Source: Lachnospiraceae bacterium (GTDB lineage: Bacteria > Bacillota > Clostridia > Lachnospirales > Lachnospiraceae). Taken from it: a stretch of 48,066 nt of DNA. Of the stretch, positions 40,649-48,066 are shown piece by piece. Position numbers and translations under genes: made by a program. The DNA is taken from contig VSNM01000010.1 of NCBI GenBank assembly GCA_009774245.1, positions 1-48,066 on the forward strand, in the 5' to 3' direction. Below the pieces are notes generated by a model. It had not been told where the DNA came from and did no database searches. It worked only from the letters and a program-made list of their open reading frames with translations. Positions within the stretch are counted from its first letter, which is position 1; each line of letters opens with the position of its first letter.

Positions 40649-41857
40649 TTATAGTATACCACTAATTTTATGTAATAGGAAATTTTCTGTACCGGCCGCG
40701 TTCTGATATTCATGCGCCGTGACCGCTGCCATATAGTACTCCGCCGCGCACCGTGCGATATCCCGTACCTGATACCTGCCAGCGGTGTCCAGCGCCCCCT
40801 GCTTTAGGTGTCCGCGCGGATTATTTAACACATTATCCAGCATCTCCCCAAACTCTGTTTCTGACACATCTGTCATAAATCCGTTCACACCGTCGACCAC
40901 GATATCGCTCACTCCGGTCGCACGTACTGCCAGTACCGGCGTGCCGGCTGCCATCGCCTCAAGCAGTACGATTCCCTGTGTCTCCGAGAGCGAGGAAAAC
41001 AGAAACAAATCCGACGCATGGCAGTAATTTTTGATCTCCGCATTGGGCATGCGTCCTACAAAACAGATTTCTTTTTCCAGGTCCAGTCTGACAGCCAGTT
41101 TCCGCAAATGCTTTTCCTCCGGGCCTTCACCTATCAGCGCGAGACAAAAATCCGATTCCCCTTTTGCCCTTTTCCGCTCTGCCAGTACGCGAAACAAAAA
41201 TTCCAGATTCTTCTCCTTTGCAAGCCGCGCCACCGTACAGAACAAATATTTTGCGTTTTTGCCACAATTCTGTAAAAATCCCTTGCGCAGTGCCAACGCT
41301 GCGTTCTCGTCCGCGCGAAAACTATCGTCCAAAATGCCTGTCGACAGGACGCGCACCGGCGCATTACAGCCGATCTGATACAGATATTTCTGCATCAGCG
41401 GCGTCGGCGCCAGTACCATATCGCAGAATTTCATATAGCTTTTCATATATAGTGGCACTGCGCCCTGAAAGCAGGAAGCCTTGATATAATGCAGGTATTG
41501 TTCGTACCTCGTGTGGTATGTGAGTACCAGCGGGACATCATATTTCCGCGACAGCCAGGCTGCTGTCCAGCCGATCATCATGGGGTGATGCACATGGATC
41601 ACATCATAGCCGCCCTTTACAAATTCCTGCTCGATTCGCCTGTCAAAACTGTTTGGCACCGACGCGCCATTGACGATGCCCTTGATCAGCGAGTGATACC
41701 GTACAATATTATGATCGTCCGCCTGCTCCTTATACGTGGGCGCAAAGATCGTAACCTCGTGCCCTTCCTCGCGCAGCCCGTCGCTCAACCGCTGTATGGA
41801 AATCGGTACACCGCCTATAAAGGGCAGATAATTATTTGTCATCATTGCAATTTTCAT
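40649..41857 (-). CDS. GT4 glycosyltransferase (diacylglycerol glucosyltransferase-like)
   Basis: A 402-residue retaining glycosyltransferase with two Rossmann-like halves. N-terminal MTNNYLPFIGGVPISIQRLS (the glycine-rich acceptor loop), DVIHVHHPMMIGW and VLTYHTRYEQY; C-terminal GEGPEEKHLRKLA and the donor-binding E-x7-E stretch FSSLSETQGIVLLEAMAAGT. Closest in style to 1,2-diacylglycerol 3-glucosyltransferases of Firmicutes that build membrane glycolipids. The start at 41857 follows GGAGGAGC. It is 16 bp behind the dedA gene, hence an operon; both products belong to the membrane. Confidence 0.85.
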   Translation of the reverse strand: MKIAMMTNNYLPFIGGVPISIQRLSDGLREEGHEVTIFAPTYKEQADDHNIVRYHSLIKGIVNGASVPNSFDRRIEQEFVKGGYDVIHVHHPMMIGWTAAWLSRKYDVPLVLTYHTRYEQYLHYIKASCFQGAVPLYMKSYMKFCDMVLAPTPLMQKYLYQIGCNAPVRVLSTGILDDSFRADENAALALRKGFLQNCGKNAKYLFCTVARLAKEKNLEFLFRVLAERKRAKGESDFCLALIGEGPEEKHLRKLAVRLDLEKEICFVGRMPNAEIKNYCHASDLFLFSSLSETQGIVLLEAMAAGTPVLAVRATGVSDIVVDGVNGFMTDVSETEFGEMLDNVLNNPRGHLKQGALDTAGRYQVRDIARCAAEYYMAAVTAHEYQNAAGTENFLLHKISGIL

Positions 41858-41873
41858 GAGTGCTCCTCCTTCC

Positions 41874-42386
41874 TTATATATGCATATACTCAAATACGGC
41901 GTCCCCCAGAAAGTAGCCCGCGCCCACAAAGACGAGATTCCACAAAAATACGCCGAGTGCTGAACTAATGCTGTACTTTACAAAATTGATCTTTAATACC
42001 CCCGCCGGTATTGAGATCAGTGTCCGCACCATAGGTATCAGCTTGCTTAAAAATATGCCGAAGCAGCCCTTCTCGCGTATCATCTCAAAATTCCGCTCGA
42101 TGGCCGGACGCTGCTTCGGAAATCTGCGCAGGTATTTTTCCAGCAGCAGACTGCCGCCGGTATAGCCCAGAAAATACAAGATCCAGCTGCCTGCCACCCC
42201 TGCCGCGAGTGTGATAGCCATGACCAGGAAAAAATTAATATTTCCCTTTGCCGCCCAGATACCGGATAACGGCATGATAATGCCTGCGGGAAACCCGGGC
42301 AGATTCATATACTCCAACAAAACGATAATAAAAATTGCAACTGCCCCGTACTGTGTGAAATAGGAAGTGATCACTTCAAGACTCAT
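41874..42386 (-). CDS. DedA-family membrane protein
   Basis: A 170-residue integral membrane protein of the DedA/SNARE-associated family, now viewed as lipid-carrier (undecaprenyl phosphate) transporters. Characteristic parts: FIIVLLEYMNLPGFPAGIIM (the family's FxE-N-x-x-x-P-x-P-[SAG] element, here LLEYMNLPGFPAG), GSWILYFLGYTGGSLLLEKY and FLSKLIPMVRTLISIPAGVL. The ATG at 42386 is preferred, with AAGGTG before it; that ribosome site lies within the left arm of a 118-bp palindrome. Confidence 0.85.
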   Translation of the reverse strand: MSLEVITSYFTQYGAVAIFIIVLLEYMNLPGFPAGIIMPLSGIWAAKGNINFFLVMAITLAAGVAGSWILYFLGYTGGSLLLEKYLRRFPKQRPAIERNFEMIREKGCFGIFLSKLIPMVRTLISIPAGVLKINFVKYSISSALGVFLWNLVFVGAGYFLGDAVFEYMHI

Positions 42387-42391
42387 AAAAA

Positions 42392-42509
42392 ACACCTTCT
42401 TTTTTTTTGATAAGCTAAGGAACTGTAGAAAAATAACTGACGCATCTTGACTTGTCGGTTATTTTCCTACAGTTCCTAGTTTACCAATCAAAACGAAAAA
42501 AGAAGGTGT
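42392..42509. repeat. 118-bp imperfect palindrome between glgB and dedA
   Basis: Outer arms ACACCTTCTTTTTT / AAAAAAGAAGGTGT and inner arms AGGAACTGTAGAAAAATAAC / GTTATTTTCCTACAGTTCCT with a 15-base centre. It can form a long hairpin in DNA or RNA. The outer left arm contains the ribosome site of dedA; its mirror image on the right creates an unused ribosome-site-plus-ATG on the other strand. Confidence 0.8.
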
Positions 42510-42548
42510 ATGAAATCGAAAGATTTTCTTAATATTCTTTTATCTAAT

Positions 42549-44465
42549 TTAAAATTCAAAAATTACTGCTGTCAGAGGCGGCAGTGAAAATGTGATATAC
42601 TGGTCTCTCTTGTCGCACAGACCTTTCTTCGCCTTTAATACCTTGGGTATCTTATTTCCATTTCCACCAAATTTCTTCTCATCAGAATTGAGCAGCAGTT
42701 TGTACTGTGTATTCATCGGCACGCCGACCTCGTACTCGGGATACTCCACCGGCGTCATGTTGATGACAAAAAGCATGTGCTGTTTGCCGCTCTTGTTTCT
42801 CCTGACAAAGCTGTAGATGCTGCGATCCGTGTCATCCGCGTTCATCCACTCGAAGCCGAGCCAGTCATTGTCGATCTCGTACAGACATGGACTCTCTTTG
42901 TAGAGGCTCAGCAGTTCGCCCATATAATCGTGCATGCCCTTGTTGAACGGGTGCTCCTTCGCGTCTAACAGGAACCAGTCGAGCTCCCGCTCCTCACTCC
43001 ACTCGCGCTCCTGTCCGAACTCCTGTCCCATGAACAGCAGCTTCTTGCCCTCATGGCCAAACATAAATGTATAGAGATTTCTCAGGTTCGCGTACTTGTC
43101 AATCTCATAGCCCGGCATCTTGTTTACCATCGAACATTTCAAATGCACTACCTCATCGTGAGATAGCGGCAGAATATAGTTTTCAGAGCTGTTGTAGCTC
43201 ATGGCAAATGTCAGCTTGTAGTGATTATCCTTTCTGAAATACGGATCGAGCTTCATATATTCACAGTAGTCGTGCATCCAGCCCATGTTCCACTTGAAGG
43301 AGAATCCCAGACCGCCGTCCTCAGGCGCTGCCGTCACCTTCGGCCATGCTGTCGACTCCTCGGCGATCGTCATAACGCCGGGGTGCGCCCCATGAACGAC
43401 AGAGTTCAGATGCTTGAAAAACTCGATCGCGTCAAGGTTCTCGTGCCCGCCATACTTGTTCGGCACCCACTGTCCTGCCTGCTTGCCATAATCCAGATAG
43501 AGCATCGACGCCACGGCGTCCACCCTGAGTCCGTCAATATGAAACTCGCGAATCCAGAACAGTGCATTGGCTATCAGGAAATTTCTGATCTCATTCTTGC
43601 TGTAATTAAATATTTTAGTACCCCAGTCCGGATGCTCGCCTAGTCTCTTATCCGGGTGCTCATACAGACAAGTGCCGTCAAACTCGCACAGACCATGCGC
43701 GTCTCTCGGGAAATGTGCCGGTACCCAGTCAAGAATGACACCAATGTCATTTTTATGCAGCAGATCAATGAGATATCTAAAATCGTCTGGTGTCCCGTAT
43801 CTCGATGTCGGTGCATAGTATCCTGTCACCTGATAACCCCAGGAACCATCATACGGAAACTCCGCGATACCCATGAGCTCAATATGCGTATACGGCATCT
43901 CTTTCATATATTCCACGATCCTGTCCGCAAATTCGCGGTAGTTGTAGAATCCCTCCGCTGTGCCGTCAGGATGTTTCATCCACGATCCGATATGGCACTC
44001 ATAGATCGACATCGGCTCCTTGTTCATATCCTTCTTGTCACGCTCTGTGATCCACTTCTTGTCCGACCACTTAAAATGGTTGAGATCATACACTTTGGAC
44101 GCCGTGCCTGGACGCATCTCCGCATAGTTTGCATACGGATCAGCCTTATAAAGCCTTCTGCCATCGGGCAGCACCAGCATATACTTGTACATCTGCCCTT
44201 CCTTCACGTCCTTGATGAACGTGGCAAAGATGCCGCCCTCTCCAAGACGTTCCATAGGGGAGGCAGCCTCATCCCAGTCATTAAACTCACCGATGACATA
44301 GACCTCTTTTGCATTCGGCGCCCACACTGCAAAAAACACGCCGTCCTCCTTGCCTTTCTTACAGAAGTGTGCGCCCAGTTTTTTGTATATCTCATAGTGC
44401 GTTCCCTGTCCAAATACGTACTGGTCTGCATCAGAGATAAATACGGTTGTGTCTGTGTTGTTCAT
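42549..44465 (-). CDS. glgB: 1,4-alpha-glucan (glycogen) branching enzyme
   Basis: A 638-residue GH13 branching enzyme that cuts alpha-1,4 chains and reattaches them through alpha-1,6 links in glycogen. An N-terminal CBM48 domain (about 25-120: FFAVWAPNAKEVYVIGEFND) precedes the catalytic barrel with VILDWVPAHFPRDAHGL, the nucleophile Asp in IDGLRVDAVASMLYLDYG, Glu in VMTIAEESTAWP and the stabilising Asp in ILPLSHDEVVHLK. Then come MGQEFGQEREW and a C-terminal beta domain. Full length, GGAGG before the ATG. It starts 20 bp after the large low-complexity gene, so the two are probably one transcript. Confidence 0.95.
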   Translation of the reverse strand: MNNTDTTVFISDADQYVFGQGTHYEIYKKLGAHFCKKGKEDGVFFAVWAPNAKEVYVIGEFNDWDEAASPMERLGEGGIFATFIKDVKEGQMYKYMLVLPDGRRLYKADPYANYAEMRPGTASKVYDLNHFKWSDKKWITERDKKDMNKEPMSIYECHIGSWMKHPDGTAEGFYNYREFADRIVEYMKEMPYTHIELMGIAEFPYDGSWGYQVTGYYAPTSRYGTPDDFRYLIDLLHKNDIGVILDWVPAHFPRDAHGLCEFDGTCLYEHPDKRLGEHPDWGTKIFNYSKNEIRNFLIANALFWIREFHIDGLRVDAVASMLYLDYGKQAGQWVPNKYGGHENLDAIEFFKHLNSVVHGAHPGVMTIAEESTAWPKVTAAPEDGGLGFSFKWNMGWMHDYCEYMKLDPYFRKDNHYKLTFAMSYNSSENYILPLSHDEVVHLKCSMVNKMPGYEIDKYANLRNLYTFMFGHEGKKLLFMGQEFGQEREWSEERELDWFLLDAKEHPFNKGMHDYMGELLSLYKESPCLYEIDNDWLGFEWMNADDTDRSIYSFVRRNKSGKQHMLFVINMTPVEYPEYEVGVPMNTQYKLLLNSDEKKFGGNGNKIPKVLKAKKGLCDKRDQYITFSLPPLTAVIFEF

Positions 44466-44485
44466 AAAAATCCTCCATTCTTAAA

Positions 44486-47400
44486 TTACATAAAGTCCCT
44501 TTCCTTGAGAACTATCATGTCCTCGTTGTCGTACCTTCTCGCAAAAAGTACATCAACAAAGTTTTTGATTTTTGATTTTTTGGATTTCCAGATTGCCTCA
44601 TCTATAATGTCGCGTACCTCGTCCTTTGTCACCACATGGTTGCCGCTCTGCATATTTGCGATCCTGGTGTAAAGGGCCAGCGTACCTAACTCATCAATGG
44701 AATATTCCAAAGCCAAGGCATAATTTTTGGCGTAAGCAACAAGCGCATTGTTGTCCATCTCCATCAGATCGATTCTGATGTTAAAGTAATCCACGATCAT
44801 CGCCTGCTTCTCCAAAAGCTTTGTAATCTCTTTTTTTGTGTCCTCCATGATGACTACGATTCCAAAAGTGTCCTGATTGAGGTTTGTCGCCAGCTCGTAC
44901 AGCTTCTCCTCGCTCATACCATTTGCCTTCTCTATTATAATACCACCATTATTCAATTTCTCAAAGACATCTTTGATATTTCTTTGATTGATTTTTTCTC
45001 CGGTGATCTTGGCAAGCTTCCCTGAGAAACTTTCGTCCGACGCCTGGTACTCCTTCACAAGATTTTTGGCCATCCTTACAGTGTCAAGACCAGCATCACC
45101 TGTGATGATGACATTTCCAGTATACGGCGCGAGCGTCATATTTTCAAGAGCATAGACAATCTGTTTTTTGATCTTTCTGGTAACAGCAAAATTTTCAAAT
45201 AATGTCTGCTCCTCCGGCGTAAAATCGCGAATCTCTTCGCGTCTGGCTCCGCTTGCCTCCTTCTTCGTCGTGGCGACAATCTTCTCGGAGAGCGCACTCA
45301 GATCCGCGGTATTCATCTTGATCTCCTGCGTCTTTAACGCATCCTCCTTTGCCATCTCCGCAATGCTCTCTGCGTCCTCAGGATCAAGCGCTTTCTCATC
45401 ATACTGTTCATTCCTGCGGCGGTCTGCATAGCGTGAATCAACTGACGGCTCGTTATATGCATCCTCCAGATCATCATCGTCATATCTTGCGGCATTCTCC
45501 TGACGATATCCGCCATTTCCATCAGATACGTCGGTGTCCTCAACAAAAATTTCCTCGGTGTACTGATCTCCGTAACCTGTGTATTCTTCCCCGTCGTACC
45601 CGCCGGCATCCTCCGCATATAATTCGCTGGTATACTCTCCCGTATGCTCCATATATGCTTCTCCGGCATATCCATCGCCGCTCTCTGCGTATATTTCTTC
45701 GGTGTACTCTCCGACGTTCTCCGCGTATGCTTCCTCAGTATACTCTCCGGCTTCCTCCTCATATGCTTCTTCGGTGTACTCTCCGCTATTCTCCGCGTAT
45801 GCTTCTTTGGTATACTCTCCGGCTTCCTCCGCGTATGCTTTCTCTACATACACATCCTCTGCGGGCTCATTGACATCCTCTGCGTATGCTTCCTCGGTAT
45901 ACTCACCGGAATCCTTCGCATATCCCCTGTTGCTATTCTCACTCACATCCTCCGGATAAACTTCCTCGGTGTACTCTCCGGCCTCCTCTGCATACACTTC
46001 CTCACTGGCCTTAACTGCATCTTCTGTATCTTCCGCGTACATTTTTTCTATGGATTCATCCGATTCTTCTGCGTATGTTTCCTTTATGGGTTCGTCCGAT
46101 TCCTCCATGTATATTTCCTCCATGGGTTCATCCAATTCTTCCGCATATGTTTCCTTTATAGATACATCCGATTCTTCCGCATATGTTTCCTCTATGGGCT
46201 CCGCTGTTTCCGCGTACACCTCTCCAGTAAATAACTCGTCCTCATGAATGGTTCCTGTCCCGGATTTTTCGTATGCCGCTGCATCAGATACCTCTGATGA
46301 TGTCATATCTGGTTCCTTTTCCACGAACTGGTCTGTTTCCGCAGTGTTTACTGCTTGCTCAACCGTTGCGGGCTCCTGCATTTTGTATGGCTGCTTCTTG
46401 TGAGCTGTATGATCAGTCACGTACGCGACATCAAAGTCATCCTCTGAGCCCAGCTGTTGTGGGATATCACCCGTGACATCGGCATCCAGAAATCCGTCGC
46501 CGCTATTCTTCGTATGCTTCACAGTTCTTTGTCCAGAGGCGCCGCCTGTCTGATTCCCTCTCTCTGCTTCCTCCTCCTCGCGCTCAAGCTCCCCCAATAT
46601 ACCGCTCTTGATCGAATTGTCAAAGTCTGCAAAGATTTTTCCGGTCTGTGTCAGCACGCGTTTCTTGATCGCTTCCTGATGCTTTTTGGCGTTATCCTGC
46701 TTCATGCGCTCCCACTCAACCAGCACTTCATCGAGTTTCATTGGACCTGTTGTCTGCGACGCTTCATCCGTCTCGCCCGTCCCCATGATGCTCTGCTCAT
46801 GATACACATTCTCATCATTGTGTTCCATGCGATTATGCTCATCGTCGACTGACTGCTCTGTCGTATCACGCAGCTCTTCTATATCAGGATCAGATTTGAT
46901 CAAGCGCGCATCATCGCCTGGAACAAAGACTTTTTTAATCGCTCCAGTATGCGGTTCTGGCGCTTTCTCTGACACGCCTGTCACCATCTGCGCTATATTC
47001 ATTCTGCCTGTCTGTGGCCGAGAACCTGCGGCTTCGTCCGACTTTTCCTTCGCGGCATTCAGATCGGCAATACCTGTAAATACCCGCGTATCCCCTGCAG
47101 TGCTGCCGATATTTGCACCAGAATTATATTTCTCCCTGTCCTCTGCGAATACATCCTCATTATCATCGGGAAACAGCTCTCTCATGCTCTCAGCAACTAC
47201 TTTTTGAAGATTGATCGTATTGTACTGACTCATGTCCGCGGTATTTCCGGCGGGCGGGGCAGGATTCTCCACCAGATGCAGACCATTGCGGTATTCCTCA
47301 GGAGAACTTGTCTGAGAAGGAGAATCCTGTGCATAGCCATTGTCAGGATACAGCTCGGGACTGATCAGATTCCCGTTTTCATCGTAGGTCTGCTCGACAT

Positions 47401-48066
47401 AAAATTCACTCGTATAACCGTTGCCCTGATAGGAACCGTCTACATAGCTTAGATTTCCATATCCATCATCTACATAATTATTTTGTGTGTACTGGTCGTT
47501 ATCAGGGTACTCCTCCGCATACTGTTCGTTTGAATATCCCGTCTGGCCATAGTCCCCTTCCGCATACTGTCCATCGGCATAATCCTGCTGACCGTAACGC
47601 TCACCTATGTATTGTCCATCGGAATCGTTTTCAGTGCCATAACCCTGTTCATTATAGTCTGCCGCGTCATACCCCTGTGTATCATAGCTTTCTGCATTAT
47701 AATTCTGTTCCCCATAACCGTCCGCATTATAATTCTGCTCCGCATAGCCGCCTTCATTATAACTTTGTCCGTCATAACCAGCCTCGCCGTAAGATTGTCC
47801 GTCGTAACTGTTGCCGCCATACCCATCGACGTTATAATTCTGCTCCGCATAGCCATCCGCACTATAACTCTGCCCTGCATAATCCTCGGCATTATAATTC
47901 TGCTCCGCATAGCCGCCTTCACTATAATTCTGTTCCGCATAGCCGCCTTCATTATAACCCTGCTCTGCATAGCCGTCCGCATTATAACCCTGCTCCGCAT
48001 AGCCGCCTTCATTATAATTCTGCTCTGCATAGCCATCTTCATTATAACTTTGTCCGTCATAGTTTC
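44486..48066 (-). CDS. Tyrosine-rich low-complexity protein with degenerate AAA-like domain (5' end outside window)
   Basis: One open frame of at least 1,192 codons running off the right edge; internal GTG at 47272 is only a Val codon. Three parts: (1) about 245 residues of Tyr/Gly/Asn/Gln/Glu-rich repeats (GYAEQNYNEGGYAEQGYNAD and variants), with a Tyr every few residues; (2) an acidic disordered region with a 230-residue block of repeats such as ETYAEESDEPIK and GEYTEEAYAEDV; (3) a C-terminal ~200-residue AAA-like fold. There Walker A is VIITGDAGLDTV, lacking the Lys-Ser/Thr, Walker B is GIIIEKANG, lacking the Asp-Glu, and an AAA-type helical lid follows. So ATP hydrolysis is unlikely. It is upstream of and adjoining glgB. 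I know no assigned function; scaffold or condensate-forming roles are inference. Confidence 0.8.
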   Translation of the reverse strand, partial: NYDGQSYNEDGYAEQNYNEGGYAEQGYNADGYAEQGYNEGGYAEQNYSEGGYAEQNYNAEDYAGQSYSADGYAEQNYNVDGYGGNSYDGQSYGEAGYDGQSYNEGGYAEQNYNADGYGEQNYNAESYDTQGYDAADYNEQGYGTENDSDGQYIGERYGQQDYADGQYAEGDYGQTGYSNEQYAEEYPDNDQYTQNNYVDDGYGNLSYVDGSYQGNGYTSEFYVEQTYDENGNLISPELYPDNGYAQDSPSQTSSPEEYRNGLHLVENPAPPAGNTADMSQYNTINLQKVVAESMRELFPDDNEDVFAEDREKYNSGANIGSTAGDTRVFTGIADLNAAKEKSDEAAGSRPQTGRMNIAQMVTGVSEKAPEPHTGAIKKVFVPGDDARLIKSDPDIEELRDTTEQSVDDEHNRMEHNDENVYHEQSIMGTGETDEASQTTGPMKLDEVLVEWERMKQDNAKKHQEAIKKRVLTQTGKIFADFDNSIKSGILGELEREEEEAERGNQTGGASGQRTVKHTKNSGDGFLDADVTGDIPQQLGSEDDFDVAYVTDHTAHKKQPYKMQEPATVEQAVNTAETDQFVEKEPDMTSSEVSDAAAYEKSGTGTIHEDELFTGEVYAETAEPIEETYAEESDVSIKETYAEELDEPMEEIYMEESDEPIKETYAEESDESIEKMYAEDTEDAVKASEEVYAEEAGEYTEEVYPEDVSENSNRGYAKDSGEYTEEAYAEDVNEPAEDVYVEKAYAEEAGEYTKEAYAENSGEYTEEAYEEEAGEYTEEAYAENVGEYTEEIYAESGDGYAGEAYMEHTGEYTSELYAEDAGGYDGEEYTGYGDQYTEEIFVEDTDVSDGNGGYRQENAARYDDDDLEDAYNEPSVDSRYADRRRNEQYDEKALDPEDAESIAEMAKEDALKTQEIKMNTADLSALSEKIVATTKKEASGARREEIRDFTPEEQTLFENFAVTRKIKKQIVYALENMTLAPYTGNVIITGDAGLDTVRMAKNLVKEYQASDESFSGKLAKITGEKINQRNIKDVFEKLNNGGIIIEKANGMSEEKLYELATNLNQDTFGIVVIMEDTKKEITKLLEKQAMIVDYFNIRIDLMEMDNNALVAYAKNYALALEYSIDELGTLALYTRIANMQSGNHVVTKDEVRDIIDEAIWKSKKSKIKNFVDVLFARRYDNEDMIVLKERDFM
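45540..46230 (-). repeat. Acidic tandem repeats, 10-12 residue period
   Basis: Coding repeats of 30-36 bp within the large gene. One set reads ETYAEESDxxIK with a 12-residue period; the next reads GEYTEEAYAEDx with 10-12. Unit order and spacing vary, so copy number may differ between strains. Confidence 0.8.
47330..48066 (-). repeat. Tyrosine-rich tandem repeats (GYAEQNYN type)
   Basis: About 30-bp units encoding GYAEQNYNEG-like decapeptides, regular near the right edge and looser towards the left (GYGQQ, DYADGQYAEG, DYGQTGYSNEQ). The array continues past the window end. Confidence 0.85.

Noticed and set aside
42510..42587. 25-residue ORF after the mirrored ribosome site
   Set aside because: Overlaps the glgB 3' end antisense and arises from the palindrome; no sign of a conserved peptide.
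47605..48060. Leftward ORF of 151 residues (MTDKVIMKMAMQSR...)
   Set aside because: It is the tyrosine-rich repeat array read in the wrong frame; the frame continuous with the large gene runs through the same region without stops.
47330..48066. CRISPR-like regular repeats
   Set aside because: Units of about 30 bp are contiguous, in frame and without unique spacers; they encode decapeptide repeats.

Overview
The window looks like a chromosomal segment of a Clostridia-class Firmicute, most likely a Lachnospiraceae member. This is inferred from protein style, strong AGGAGG-type ribosome sites, a spore-type SpoIID/LysM protein, dispersed AAA-ATPase-like/PD-(D/E)XK genes and small palindromic repeats. 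No database search was possible, so family names rest on motifs I can read. It is ordinary chromosome with an accessory-rich, repeat-rich character, not a phage or plasmid.

Layout. 0-1.45 kb: two decayed insertion-sequence fragments (IS4/IS1634-like and IS66-like). 1.45-5.8 kb: a leftward sucrose-type locus with a LacI repressor, a GH13 amylosucrase-like enzyme, a GH32 remnant fused in frame behind the GH13 stop codon, and a HAD phosphatase. Three matching LacI-type operators were found, two of them overlapping -35 boxes. 5.8-20.8 kb: mostly rightward accessory genes. These are a SpoIID-peptidoglycan-binding-LysM protein, two near-identical AAA/PD-(D/E)XK genes carrying duplicated promoters, a lipase-like hydrolase, immunity-protein-like small genes, a BspA-type lipoprotein, a chimeric sigma-factor remnant, a SMI1/KNR4 protein and an ABC-F ATPase. 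20.9-31.6 kb: mostly leftward genes, with an LPD3-like fragment, GNAT, a second-type MraY, a heterodimeric ABC exporter with one degenerate ATP site, a third AAA/PD-(D/E)XK gene and several immunity-like orphans. 31.8-34.2 kb: a MocR-type regulator and an ankyrin protein. 34.4-37.3 kb: tRNA-Pro(CGG) followed by the wreck of an integrated element (XRE pieces, lipoprotein pseudogene with two stops, a 55-aa gene, integrase scrap). 37.3-40.4 kb: a two-component system flanked by two direct copies of a 165-bp palindromic repeat. 40.6-48.07 kb: a leftward run of glycosyltransferase, DedA, GlgB and, upstream of glgB, a very large gene. That gene encodes a tyrosine-rich low-complexity region, an acidic repeat region and a degenerate AAA-like domain, and it runs off the right edge.

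The best candidates for undescribed biology are: (i) the tyrosine-rich low-complexity pseudo-AAA protein next to glgB; (ii) a MITE-like family (TIR GTTACTGTTCAC) with exact 8-bp target duplications, including one element nested in the terminal repeat of another; (iii) the CTAG-ended 165-bp palindromic elements, whose two copies show compensatory base changes and bracket the two-component system; and (iv) the duplicated AAA/PD-(D/E)XK gene that moved together with its promoter and is now joined to a scrap of a BspA-type lipoprotein gene.
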